Part shown: one piece after another, positions 8,313 to 15,899 of the stretch | Layout: every line of letters begins with the position of its first letter | Position numbering within the stretch: the stretch's first letter is position 1 | Assembly (NCBI GenBank): GCA_002384815.1 | Contig: DGBN01000012.1 | Coordinates: 4,165 to 52,951 of the forward strand | DNA length: 48,787 nt | From: Oxalobacteraceae bacterium UBA4003 | GTDB lineage: Bacteria; Pseudomonadota; Gammaproteobacteria; Burkholderiales; Burkholderiaceae_D | Direction: 5' to 3' | Made by a program: the position numbers and the translations under genes | The notes under the pieces: generated by a model | The model's database searches: none | What the model saw: the letters and a program-made list of their open reading frames with translations, nothing else | Told to the model about the DNA's origin: nothing

Positions 8313-8377
8313 ATACTATCACCGAAGATTCATTGCCGTTGTTTGATTTTTCTGCTTTTCTCATAGAGAAAAACTAT
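8313..8377 (-). promoter_or_regulatory. OxyR-like site and promoter of katA
   Basis: On the minus strand ATAG-N7-CTAT (8377 to 8363) matches half of the OxyR consensus exactly. The second half, in register over the 37-bp span 8377-8341, is degenerate. A -10 TAGTAT lies at 8318-8313, and the -35 position (8341-8336) has no consensus but abuts the OxyR span, the layout of an activator-dependent promoter. Assignment to OxyR is inference from motif and from katA. Confidence 0.5.
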
Positions 8378-8504
8378 GTGTGGCGAGGAAGCTGCTCATG
8401 CGTGCGCAGACATCTTTTCAGCACTGTAAATGGTGATGATTTATCTGGAGAGGGCCGTACTGTAATGAACAGCGGGATTGCTGCAGGCAGGGAAATCCTG
8501 GGCT

Positions 8505-8541
8505 GAAAATAAACATGCCGGGCCGCAGTCGGCCCGGCATG
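8505..8541 (-). terminator. Terminator of the small minus-strand gene at 8564
   Basis: A perfect 11-bp stem CATGCCGGGCC/GGCCCGGCATG (8514-8524 with 8531-8541), followed on the minus strand by TTTATTTT. It is the only strong element in the gap 8256-8563, besides the katA promoter. Confidence 0.8.
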
Positions 8542-8563
8542 ATGAAGCATCAATAACTGTTGT

Positions 8564-8782
8564 TTACACGCGGCTGAAAACTTCTTCGGTATCTTTCAGC
8601 TTGAAAGTACCATCGCTTTGCGGCAGCGCAATCTGATCCGTGTGTTTCACCATATAGCCCTCAAAATCTCGCGACATATGAGCCATGCCGAAATCGAGAT
8701 AGCTGATTCCTTTTTCGATCTTGAGCATGATAAGTGGTTTGCCGGCGGCATTTTGAACTCTGAATTCTTCATTGATTTGCAT
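8564..8782 (-). CDS. Small hypothetical protein
   Basis: A 72-aa soluble protein not assigned to a family. Support for real coding is a textbook AGGAGG ribosome site 4 nt before the ATG and a dedicated strong terminator 20 bp after the stop. The sequence has a beta-rich start (EFRVQNAAGKPLIMLKIEKG), a middle section mentioning YLDFGMAHMSRDF, and a polar end (DGTFKLKDTEEVFSRV). There is no signal peptide or membrane segment. It is monocistronic, lying between katA and the candidate sRNA on the same strand. Confidence 0.65.
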   Translation of the reverse strand: MQINEEFRVQNAAGKPLIMLKIEKGISYLDFGMAHMSRDFEGYMVKHTDQIALPQSDGTFKLKDTEEVFSRV

Positions 8783-8954
8783 AAGGCCTCCTTGGTGGGT
8801 AAGCGCAATTTCAATACCGTTATTCGGTACTCATTGCATATAAATCGACTGCAGGACATTTATAGCATTTTTAATGCAACAATAAAAATGCTTAATTTTG
8901 ATATTAAATCCAGTGAATTTCGATAGATGTAAATAACAGTTTTTATGCCGGGCA

Positions 8955-8979
8955 TGAAAAAGCCTGCGCAAGGCAGGCT
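8955..8979 (-). terminator. Terminator of the candidate sRNA
   Basis: On the minus strand AGCCTGC-CTTGC-GCAGGCT (8979 to 8961) is followed by TTTTC. Stem of 7 bp, loop of 5 nt. Confidence 0.8.
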
Positions 8980-9068
8980 TTGGTATTTGGTGCTGGTATG
9001 TTTCCCGACCGCCAGCGCCGGTAGTAGCGCCGTGGGTATAGCACTAAAACGGCTCTTTTTGAGAGCAC
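8955..9068 (-). ncRNA. Candidate FNR/ANR-dependent small RNA (~110 nt)
   Basis: No protein is encoded here. On the minus strand a Class II-type FNR promoter (9115-9075) predicts a start near 9068. The transcript would run to a 7-bp terminator stem with a TTTTT tail at 8979-8957, so about 110 nt. The 5' end can fold into a GCTCT/AGAGC hairpin. The middle carries two copies of CGGCGCT separated by 5 nt. A stretch rich in A and C (around CAGCACCAAATACCAAAG) before the terminator is likely single-stranded. Size, promoter type and terminator resemble the enterobacterial FnrS or pseudomonad PhrS plan, but I see no sequence identity with either. An alternative is that this is merely the 3' UTR of the DUF4124 gene, which ends 84 bp upstream. 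Confidence 0.5.
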
Positions 9069-9074
9069 GGACGT

Positions 9075-9115
9075 ATCGTAACAAGCGTATGTGACGGGAG
9101 TTTGACATGCATCAA
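9075..9115 (-). promoter_or_regulatory. FNR/ANR-type box with correctly spaced -10
   Basis: On the minus strand TTGATGCATGTCAA (9115-9102) matches the FNR consensus TTGAT-N4-ATCAA with one mismatch. After 21 bp comes TACGAT (9080-9075). This places the box centre at about -41.5 relative to a start near 9068, the Class II activator position. No gene lies downstream on the plus strand, so the element points to the minus-strand RNA. Confidence 0.6.
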
Positions 9116-9151
9116 GTTTCCGCCAGTTTTGTTGAAAGGAAAGATGGAGGT

Positions 9152-9598
9152 TCAGGTCGTGCCGCAAGTCAGATGATGTTTTTCTGCCGTGCGGCGTGCC
9201 TTTTGCCTGGCGCGCTCGACGGTTTTGCCGGATGCACTGGCAGCATCTTCATTGGCCCATTTGACGCGTTGTGCCGATTCCGCGCATTTCTGTTTTTTCG
9301 CGGCAGATGCCTTGTTTCTTTTTTCCTGCTGGAGCGCGTCTACCTTCTCCTGTTTGTGGCGTTCTTGTTGCAGACGCTGCAATTCCTGTTTGTCTTGCTG
9401 CGCCTGCTTTTGTGCCAGGGCAGCATCGGTCGCAGCTGTGTTCACAGTGATTTCCTGCATGCGCTCTGTTTTGCCGTTGTGGCAGGGCGTATCGCTGTAG
9501 ACGGTCTGGCCGCCGGATTCGCATTTGTAGATGGCCAGTGCAGAGCCGGGAAAAGTGAGTGACACAAGAAGCACAAGAAGCAGCAGCGTGGGTGGCAT
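9152..9598 (-). CDS. Secreted DUF4124 domain protein
   Basis: A 148-aa protein of unknown function. A clear signal peptide (hydrophobic residues about 3-22, cleavage near SALA) leads into a DUF4124 motif: IYKCESGGQTVYSDTPC, a short beta-hairpin with two cysteines that probably form a disulphide. From about residue 58 on it is a long charged coiled coil rich in Gln, Lys and Glu with two more cysteines (KKQKCAES and HLTCGTT). It should act in the periplasm or envelope. The gene is preceded on the same strand, after 30 bp, by the FAD-oxidase gene, so it may be read through from that operon. Confidence 0.85.
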   Translation of the reverse strand: MPPTLLLLVLLVSLTFPGSALAIYKCESGGQTVYSDTPCHNGKTERMQEITVNTAATDAALAQKQAQQDKQELQRLQQERHKQEKVDALQQEKRNKASAAKKQKCAESAQRVKWANEDAASASGKTVERARQKARRTAEKHHLTCGTT

Positions 9599-9628
9599 GG
9601 CAGTCTCGCGGTTGGTTGACGGTTTGTT

Positions 9629-11038
9629 TTATGTAAGCAGCTTGCCGGGATTCATGATGTTCTGCGGATCGAGCGCCTGCTTGATGGTGCGCATCAGCTG
9701 CATTTCGACTGAAGATTTGTACCGTAGCATTTCCTCGTGTTTCAGTGCGCCTATCCCATGTTCGGCAGAAATCGAACCACCGAAACTGTGCACGCTATCA
9801 TGCACGATCCGATTGACGGTAGTTTGCTGCGCCATGAAAGCGGCATCGGTTTGCTGTTCCGGATGCGCGACGTTGTAATGCAGATTACCGTCACCCAGAT
9901 GGCCGAAGGTGACCATGCGTGCGCCGGGAAATGTCTGCTGCAGCAAGGCATCGGTGCTGCGGATGAAGTCGCCGATGACCGAGATCGGCAACGAGATATC
10001 GTGCTTGATGTTCTTGCCTTCGGCAGCCTGTGCCAGCGGAATATGTTCCCGAATGTTCCATAGCGCAGCGGATTGCGCCAGCGAGCTGGCAACGATGGCG
10101 TCCTGCACGATGTCTTGTTGCAGCGCGTCGCCTATCAATTCTTCCAGCAGTGTATTTGCGTGCGCTTCCGATTCACTATCGGACAGTTCCAGCAACACAT
10201 ATTGCGCATGCGATTTTTTGAACGGCGGACGTATCTGCGGAAAATGCCCGCCGACCAGCGTCAGACAGAATGCCGACATCAACTCGAAACCTGTGAGTGC
10301 CGAGCCGCAGCGCATCTGCGCCAGCGTCAACAGGCGCAAGGCGTCGTCAGAACTACGCAAAGCGGCCAGCGCAGTGCGTTGCGCTTTGGGTGGTGGAAAA
10401 AGTTTGAGTACGGCGGCGGTGATAATGCCCAGCGTGCCTTCTGCGCCTATGTACAGATCGCGCAAATCGTAGCCGGTATTGTCCTTGCGCAAGCCGCGCA
10501 AACCGTTCCACAGCTCGCCTTGCGGTGTGACAACTTCCAGTCCCAGGCACAGTTCGCGTGCATTGCCGTAACGCAGAACTGCGGTGCCGCCGGCATTGGA
10601 AGAAAGATTGCCGCCTATCGTGCAACTGCCTTCGGAAGCCAGCGAGAGCGGGAATAGCCGGCCTGCATCAGCGGCGGCCTGCTGGATGTGTTGCAGGATG
10701 CAGCCGGACTCCACTGTCATCGTATTGTTGACCTTATCGATGATGCGTATCCGGTTCAAGCGTATCAACGACAGCACGATGGCGGTGTTGCTGGCGTTGG
10801 GGACGCTGCCCAGCACTAGTCCGGTATTGCCGCCTTGCGGCACGATAGGCACATTGAATTGATGGCAAAGGCGGACAATGGCTGCAACTTCTTCAGTGCA
10901 GGCCGGTTTCAATACCGCGAATGCGCTGCCGGTAAAGCGGCGGCGCCAGTCAGTCAGGTAGGCTGCGGTTTCGTCCGCTGCGGTCAATACATATTGCGCG
11001 CCGATGGCGCGGCGACATGCATCGAGAAACTCTTTCAT
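9629..11038 (-). CDS. FAD-linked oxidase of the D-2-hydroxyacid dehydrogenase type
   Basis: A 469-aa flavoenzyme with an N-terminal PCMH-type FAD-binding domain (VPIVPQGGNTGLVLG, then NLSSNAGGTAVLRYGNARE) and a C-terminal FAD-oxidase C domain (GHLGDGNLHYNV, ISAEHGIGALKHEEM, DPQNIMNPGKLL). The family oxidises D-lactate, glycolate or D-2-hydroxyglutarate, passing electrons to quinone or an ETF; the substrate cannot be fixed here. I chose the ATG at 11038 (MKEFLDACRRAIG) because it overlaps the stop of the upstream gene as ATGA. The open frame continues far upstream, but only as a shadow of that gene. It is third in the wrbA-DUF2069-oxidase operon by translational coupling. Confidence 0.88.
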   Translation of the reverse strand: MKEFLDACRRAIGAQYVLTAADETAAYLTDWRRRFTGSAFAVLKPACTEEVAAIVRLCHQFNVPIVPQGGNTGLVLGSVPNASNTAIVLSLIRLNRIRIIDKVNNTMTVESGCILQHIQQAAADAGRLFPLSLASEGSCTIGGNLSSNAGGTAVLRYGNARELCLGLEVVTPQGELWNGLRGLRKDNTGYDLRDLYIGAEGTLGIITAAVLKLFPPPKAQRTALAALRSSDDALRLLTLAQMRCGSALTGFELMSAFCLTLVGGHFPQIRPPFKKSHAQYVLLELSDSESEAHANTLLEELIGDALQQDIVQDAIVASSLAQSAALWNIREHIPLAQAAEGKNIKHDISLPISVIGDFIRSTDALLQQTFPGARMVTFGHLGDGNLHYNVAHPEQQTDAAFMAQQTTVNRIVHDSVHSFGGSISAEHGIGALKHEEMLRYKSSVEMQLMRTIKQALDPQNIMNPGKLLT

Positions 11039-11427
11039 TCGGTTTCCTTTTGCAGTGCCTGTCTGGCCAGCGCCTTGGCGGCTTTCTTGTACGGACGCAG
11101 ATAGGCAATCACGCAGATGAAGAAGCTCAGCACCAGCGCTACTTCTATCCAGCCCAGCGTGGCGGACAAGCCGGTGTCGCTCATGCCGCGCACTATGCCT
11201 TCGGCGAAGTACAGCAGGATCAGCATTGACGACCATTGCATCGTGTAGAGATCGCGCTTCAGAATGCCGCGCAAGGGAAGCAGGAGGGGGATCACTTTCA
11301 GCACCAGCCATGAACCACCGGGGCGCACCGGTGCCAGCAGCAATTCCCAGGCTATGCACAGGAAGATGAGTGCAAGCAGGCTGCAGACTGCGCCCAGGTG
11401 AATGATTTTCTGGTTTTGCGTCTGCAT
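11035..11427 (-). CDS. DUF2069 inner-membrane protein
   Basis: A 130-aa predicted integral membrane protein with four hydrophobic segments (about residues 10-30, 40-55, 63-80 and 90-108) and a basic C-terminal tail. It matches the DUF2069 family, whose function is unknown and which is typical of proteobacteria next to wrbA. Its start codon overlaps the wrbA stop by one base (TGATG), and its stop overlaps the oxidase start (ATGA), so all three are translationally coupled. Confidence 0.85.
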   Translation of the reverse strand: MQTQNQKIIHLGAVCSLLALIFLCIAWELLLAPVRPGGSWLVLKVIPLLLPLRGILKRDLYTMQWSSMLILLYFAEGIVRGMSDTGLSATLGWIEVALVLSFFICVIAYLRPYKKAAKALARQALQKETE

Positions 11428-12035
11428 CAGGCGTTTTGTAATTTGGCGGCAGTTTGCGCCAGCCGCTGGCCTAGCGCGATCGCCAGTGCACGCGTATCGG
11501 TAGATATTGCCTGCGTACCGCTGACGCCGGACCAGTGTGAAGCGCCGTAAGGCGTACCGCCGGAGCTGGTGGTCATCAGTTCAGCTTGCGTATAGGGAAT
11601 GCCGAGCAGCAGCATGCCGTGATGCAGCAAAGGCAGCATCATCGACAACAAGGTTGTTTCCTGCCCGCCGTGCAGGCTGCCGGTGGAAGTAAACACGCAA
11701 GCCGGTTTTCCGGCCAGCGTGCCGGACAGCCATTGCGACGAAGTTCCATCCCAAAAATATTTCATCGGCGCTGCCATATTGCCGAAGCGCGTAGGTGAAC
11801 CCAGCGCAAGCGCGGCGCATTCTTGCAGATCGCGCAATTCCACGTAAGGAGCGCCTTCCGTCGGCACATCCGGTGCAGTGGCTTCGGTTACGGTGGAAAC
11901 CGCTGGCACAGTGCGCAGGCGTGCTTCGCAACCGGCCACACTGTCTATGCCCTGGCCGATCAATTCAGCCAGTTTGCGCGTAGAGCCGTGCCGCGAATAA
12001 TACAAAACGAGAATAGGGAGCTTGGATGAGTTCAT
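11427..12035 (-). CDS. wrbA: NAD(P)H:quinone oxidoreductase, WrbA type
   Basis: A flavodoxin-fold FMN enzyme that reduces quinones by two electrons, limiting semiquinone and superoxide formation. The ATG at 12035 (MNSSKLPILVLYYSRHG) was chosen because the family begins just before this beta strand; upstream in-frame codons run into the promoter region. The FMN phosphate loop YYSRHGSTRKLAE, the SPTRFGNMAAPMKYFWD loop and the TGSLHGGQETT loop are all intact. Length is 202 aa, normal. It is first in a three-gene operon and divergent from yihY, with an operator-like dyad just upstream. Confidence 0.93.
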   Translation of the reverse strand: MNSSKLPILVLYYSRHGSTRKLAELIGQGIDSVAGCEARLRTVPAVSTVTEATAPDVPTEGAPYVELRDLQECAALALGSPTRFGNMAAPMKYFWDGTSSQWLSGTLAGKPACVFTSTGSLHGGQETTLLSMMLPLLHHGMLLLGIPYTQAELMTTSSGGTPYGASHWSGVSGTQAISTDTRALAIALGQRLAQTAAKLQNA

Positions 12036-12040
12036 GCTTG

Positions 12041-12073
12041 GTATTATAGGATGCTTTATAAGCATCCCAATAC
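12041..12073. promoter_or_regulatory. Long dyad in the wrbA/yihY divergent region
   Basis: GGATGCTT-TAT-AAGCATCC (12049-12067) is a perfect 8+8 bp palindrome, flanked at slightly different distances by GTATT (12041-12045) and AATAC (12069-12073). It lies 6 bp before the wrbA start with no T run, so an operator is more likely than a terminator. Confidence 0.45.
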
Positions 12074-12142
12074 TTGATAGCCATCCCCTGTGCAAAGTCG
12101 GCACGCATTTTTTCAGAGGGTGAACTTATCGATACGTCCCGC

Positions 12143-13408
12143 ATGAAATTAGTCAAACCTCCTTTTTTTCGCGAACTATCATGGGCGCAACTGCGTGATC
12201 TAATTCGTTTCGCAGGGCGTCGGCTTGATGAGGAGCAATTGCCGCAAGTCGCCGGCAGCCTGACCTTTACGTCAGTGCTGGCACTGGTGCCGATACTGAC
12301 GATTGCGCTGGCGATCTTTACCACTTTCCCGCTCTTCAATACCTTTCGTGCCTCGCTGGAAGCCTACTTCGTGCAAAACCTGATGCCGAAGGGGATAGCC
12401 AACACGATACTCGGTTATCTGACGCAGTTTTCAACCAAGGCCACGCGTCTGTCGGCAGTCGGTGCGGTGGCACTGATCGTGACAGCGGTCATGATGATGC
12501 TGATGATAGATCGCGTCTTCAACCAGATCTGGCGCGTCAAGACCAAGCGCCCGATCATGCAGCGCATCCTGATTTACTGGGCAATTGTGACTCTGGGGCC
12601 ACTATTGATAGGTGCCTCGATGACGCTGACTTCGTATTTGTTTACCGCAACTAATGGCGCGGTGCGCAACATCCCATTTTTCGGTGGCGTGTTGTATTCA
12701 TCGATTTCGATACTGTTGACGACGGTAGCGTTTACTTCCTTGTACATTGTGGTGCCGAATCGTTTTGTTGAGTGGCGCGATGCCCTGTGTGGCGGTGTGC
12801 TGGCGGCGATAGCCTTCGAAGTGGTCAAGCGCCTGTTTGCGATCTTTATCGTCAAGGTACCGAACTATACGGTGGTATACGGTGCAGTCGCGGCTTTCCC
12901 TATCTTCCTGATATGGATATATCTGGGCTGGCTGATTACGCTGGGTGGAGCGGTCGTGGCGGCTGCACTGCCCATCGTGAAATATGAACGATGGTGGCAT
13001 GTGCCGCAGCCGGGTAGTGCCTTCGTCGATGCGATGGCATTGCTGGCGGTATTGTACGAGGCGCGCACCGTGGCCGATTGTGCGGCTGTCGATAGCAGGC
13101 TGTTTCGTGAAAAAACCCGCCTGGGTTTTGATGAGTCGGAAACGCTGCTGGAAAAAATGCTGGATGCAGGCTGGGTCGGTCGTATCAAGAGCGAGCAAGC
13201 CAAGCGCATGCAATGGGGAAAACGCATTACCGACGGCCTTGACCGCTGGACGCTGCTGGCCAATCCGCAATACCTGGCACTGGCAGATGTGTATCGCCTG
13301 TTTGTCTTCGATGCCACAGGTAATGAGGCGCTCGCCAGGAAAGTCGAAGCTGCGGTCGAGCAGGGACTGGACTTGTCGCTGTCCGAATATTTCAGTCGGC
13401 CAGCTTAA
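12143..13408 (+). CDS. yihY: YihY/BrkB-family inner-membrane protein
   Basis: A 421-aa polytopic membrane protein of the YihY (UPF0761) family. It is sometimes labelled ribonuclease BN by error; function is unknown. The ATG at 12143 gives MKLVKPPFF, then the family segment QVAGSLTFTSVLALVPILTI. About six membrane segments lie within residues 45-285. The remaining ~130 residues form a soluble C-terminal extension (WWHVPQPGSAF onward), absent from the E. coli protein and common in Betaproteobacteria. No good ribosome site precedes the chosen ATG, so the start is less certain than the gene. Its stop overlaps the stop of the convergent gene by 3-4 bases. Confidence 0.88.
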   Translation: MKLVKPPFFRELSWAQLRDLIRFAGRRLDEEQLPQVAGSLTFTSVLALVPILTIALAIFTTFPLFNTFRASLEAYFVQNLMPKGIANTILGYLTQFSTKATRLSAVGAVALIVTAVMMMLMIDRVFNQIWRVKTKRPIMQRILIYWAIVTLGPLLIGASMTLTSYLFTATNGAVRNIPFFGGVLYSSISILLTTVAFTSLYIVVPNRFVEWRDALCGGVLAAIAFEVVKRLFAIFIVKVPNYTVVYGAVAAFPIFLIWIYLGWLITLGGAVVAAALPIVKYERWWHVPQPGSAFVDAMALLAVLYEARTVADCAAVDSRLFREKTRLGFDESETLLEKMLDAGWVGRIKSEQAKRMQWGKRITDGLDRWTLLANPQYLALADVYRLFVFDATGNEALARKVEAAVEQGLDLSLSEYFSRPA

Positions 13409-13719
13409 AACGAAATCTGGCCGCTCAGCATCTGCCAGTACATCAGCCATGCAGCCATGAATGAATAGACCGGTTGTTTGAACAGCGGCAGGCTCTTCTC
13501 GAACCTGACATGTCCTATCCACGCACAACCGTAGAACGACAGCACGGCTGCCAATAACCACCATGCATTACCGGTGAGAGCCAGAAGGGCCAGGCATAGT
13601 ATGGCCAGCGTTGAGCCGAAGAAGTGCAACTGGCGCGCATGGCGATTCGCGTGTTCGCTCAGATAGCGGGTATAGAATTCGGCAAACGATTGCTGCCCTT
13701 TGTGTGCGATGACGCTCAT
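13405..13719 (-). CDS. DUF962/Mpo1-like membrane protein
   Basis: A 104-aa protein of the DUF962 family related to yeast Mpo1, which takes part in 2-hydroxy fatty acid breakdown; the bacterial role is not established. The signature FAEFYTRYLSEHANRHARQLHFFGS near the start carries the conserved His residues, and is followed by two or three hydrophobic segments (about 34-50, 52-66 and 84-98). It is convergent with yihY and the two coding regions overlap at their stops, leaving no room for a terminator between them. Confidence 0.82.
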   Translation of the reverse strand: MSVIAHKGQQSFAEFYTRYLSEHANRHARQLHFFGSTLAILCLALLALTGNAWWLLAAVLSFYGCAWIGHVRFEKSLPLFKQPVYSFMAAWLMYWQMLSGQISF

Positions 13720-13937
13720 GATTTTCTCCTGCCATGGACTCTATTTCAGAGTAGACCTTGTTGGAACAAGATGCAAGTTTGTGCCCGGATGGATAAACCA
13801 CCATCGCTGAATTTTTGTGTTCCTGTGTTGTCGCAAGGAAGTTCATCCATTCAGGCGATGGGTAGTGGATTTTTCACGGCGCTTGCGCTACATTGGATCT
13901 GTTCGCAGTACAACCATAATGCTGGGAGGGCTGTTAC

Positions 13938-14393
13938 ATGAAAGTATCCGAAATACTCAAGGTAAAAGGAAATATTCTCTTCACTGTGACACCGGACAGT
14001 CCGATGCTGGATGCCGTCAATGTTATGGCAGAAAAGGATATTGGCTCGCTAGTCGTGATGGAAAAAGGCAATCTGATCGGCATGCTTTCTTTCCGTGAAG
14101 TCATGGCGACCATCCATGAGCAGGGCGGGGCAGTCGGGAATGGCAGCGTGAGGCAGCATATGAATACGGCCCCGATCACGATCTCCTGCGATGCGGAGAT
14201 CAATGAGGTGCGCCGCATGATGCTGGAAAAACATGCGCGTTATGTTCCTGTGCTGGATGGCAAAATTCTGGTCGGCGTTATTTCGTTTTATGACGTTGCG
14301 AAGGCGGTGCTGGAAGCACAAAGCTTTGAAAATAAAATGTTGAAATCGTATATCCAGAGTTCTCCCGCCCTGGCCAGCGAACAAGACGGTTAA
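13938..14393 (+). CDS. CBS-pair protein
   Basis: A 151-aa protein made almost entirely of two CBS domains (about residues 7-60 and 74-128). Such pairs bind adenine nucleotides or S-adenosylmethionine and regulate a partner; no catalytic domain is attached here. Signatures include DIGSLVVMEKGNLIGMLSFREVM and ARYVPVLDGKILVGVISFYDVAK. A GGGAGG ribosome site lies 8-9 nt before the ATG. The gene is monocistronic, closed by a very strong terminator. Its partner is not apparent from the context. Confidence 0.9.
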   Translation: MKVSEILKVKGNILFTVTPDSPMLDAVNVMAEKDIGSLVVMEKGNLIGMLSFREVMATIHEQGGAVGNGSVRQHMNTAPITISCDAEINEVRRMMLEKHARYVPVLDGKILVGVISFYDVAKAVLEAQSFENKMLKSYIQSSPALASEQDG

Positions 14394-14417
14394 ATCCAGA
14401 CGGACACAATTCAATGC

Positions 14418-14458
14418 AGCCGTCCGCGTATTCGTCGAATATGCGGACGGCTTTCCTT
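14418..14458 (+). terminator. Strong terminator after the CBS gene
   Basis: A 16-bp stem with one G-T pair (14418-14433 with 14437-14452) and a 3-nt loop, followed by TTTCCTTT. Confidence 0.88.
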
Positions 14459-14552
14459 TGTTGCCGCTGCAACACTTTACAATCCCCAGATACTGAATCC
14501 GGAGCATTTGCCAGACGGCATGTGCCATCTCTTTGAGCGATCACTTTTCTTC

Positions 14553-15881
14553 ATGCACAAGCCCAGTCAATTCACCTTGCTCACACAAGGCCGCTTCGCC
14601 CCTTTTTTCTGGACACAGTTTTTGGGGGCATTCAACGACAATGTTTTCAAGACGGCGCTACTGACGATTCTGACATTTGAAGCATTGGACTGGACGACGA
14701 TGGATAGAGGGCTGTTGAATAATCTGATCCCGGGATTATTTATTCTGCCTTTCGTACTGTTTTCCGCCATTGCCGGGCAACTGGCAGACAAGTTCGAGAA
14801 ATCCGGCCTGGTTCGTTATATCAAGCTGCTCGAGATTGCCATCATGCTGCTTGCCGCCGTGGGCTGGTTCCGGCAGGATTTATGGCTGCTGATTGCTGCA
14901 GTGGCAGGCATGGGTTTGCATTCAGCCCTGTTCGGGCCGGTCAAGTATGCGTATCTGCCGCAAAAACTGACGCCTGATGAGCTGGTGGGCGGTAACGGTT
15001 TGGTGGAGATGGGAACCTTTGTCGGCATCTTGCTGGGCGAAGTGCTGGGAGCGGTTCTGGTGCTGCACAAACCGTGGGGCATAGAATTGGTGGCCGGCGG
15101 CACGATAGCCATAGCAGTGGCCGGCTGGCTGTCGAGTCGCGCGATTCCTGTTTCTCCCGCTCCCGCTCCTGAGTTGAAAATCAACTGGAATCTGCTCACC
15201 GAATCGGTACGTAATCTCCGTTATTCGCGACAGAACCGGACGGTGTTCATGGCGATGCTGGCTAATTCCTGGTTCTGGTTTTACGGCGCGATCGTGCTCG
15301 CACAATTTCCCATGTATGCGAAGCAGACGCTGCAGGGTGATCACAGTATATTTGTGCTGTTGCTGACGATATTTTCACTTGGGATCGGCACCGGCTCGTT
15401 GCTGTGCGAACGGCTTTCCCGGCATAAGGTCGAAATCGGGCTGGTGCCTCTGGGAGCAATCGGTCTGTCGATATTCGGTATCGATCTTTTTCTTTCCAGC
15501 ACAGCCTATATCAATACGAATCTGGTCGATATAGCGGGCTTCCTGCAGCAGCCCGGCAGCATCCGTATCCTGCTGGACTGCCTGCTGATAGGCGCGTTCG
15601 GCGGCGTGTATATTGTGCCCTTGTTTGCCTTGATCCAGACGCGCTGCGATCCCAAGCATATGTCGCGCACGATCGCCGGCATGAATATCCTGAACGCCTT
15701 GTTCATGGTAGTCGCGGCATTGCTGGCGATGTTATTGTTGAATGCAGGTTTGAGTATCCCTCAGTTGTTTCTGTTTACCGCGATATTGAATGCGCTGGTT
15801 ACTGCCTCTATCTTTGCTGCGGTGCCTGAATTCCTGCACCGTTTTCTGGCGTGGATAAAACCTGGCCAAGCTATCGATTAA
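14553..15881 (+). CDS. MFS transporter, lysophospholipid transporter LplT-like
   Basis: A 442-aa major-facilitator protein with 11-12 hydrophobic segments. The N-terminal FAPFFWTQFLGAFNDNVFKT motif and the ALFGPVKYAYLP segment are those of the LplT family, which flips lysophospholipids across the inner membrane for re-acylation. The ATG at 14553 puts the first membrane helix at the expected distance. Earlier in-frame starts (TTG 14508, ATG 14520) have ribosome sites too close or none. The usual partner acyltransferase (aas) is not next to it, so substrate assignment is by family only. It is convergent with the histidine-kinase gene, with an 18-bp gap. Confidence 0.85.
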   Translation: MHKPSQFTLLTQGRFAPFFWTQFLGAFNDNVFKTALLTILTFEALDWTTMDRGLLNNLIPGLFILPFVLFSAIAGQLADKFEKSGLVRYIKLLEIAIMLLAAVGWFRQDLWLLIAAVAGMGLHSALFGPVKYAYLPQKLTPDELVGGNGLVEMGTFVGILLGEVLGAVLVLHKPWGIELVAGGTIAIAVAGWLSSRAIPVSPAPAPELKINWNLLTESVRNLRYSRQNRTVFMAMLANSWFWFYGAIVLAQFPMYAKQTLQGDHSIFVLLLTIFSLGIGTGSLLCERLSRHKVEIGLVPLGAIGLSIFGIDLFLSSTAYINTNLVDIAGFLQQPGSIRILLDCLLIGAFGGVYIVPLFALIQTRCDPKHMSRTIAGMNILNALFMVVAALLAMLLLNAGLSIPQLFLFTAILNALVTASIFAAVPEFLHRFLAWIKPGQAID

Positions 15882-15899
15882 AGAGATATGTGCAGGATT

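Noticed and set aside
9107..9562. Plus-strand frame downstream of the FNR box, which might have been its target gene
   Set aside because: It is the antisense of the DUF4124 gene, with a Phe/Leu/Cys-rich shadow composition and no ribosome site; the -10 spacing favours the minus strand.
12074..12142. Upstream extension of yihY to an in-frame start at 12074
   Set aside because: It would place the start next to the operator-like dyad and adds residues not found in the family; the ATG at 12143 fits better.
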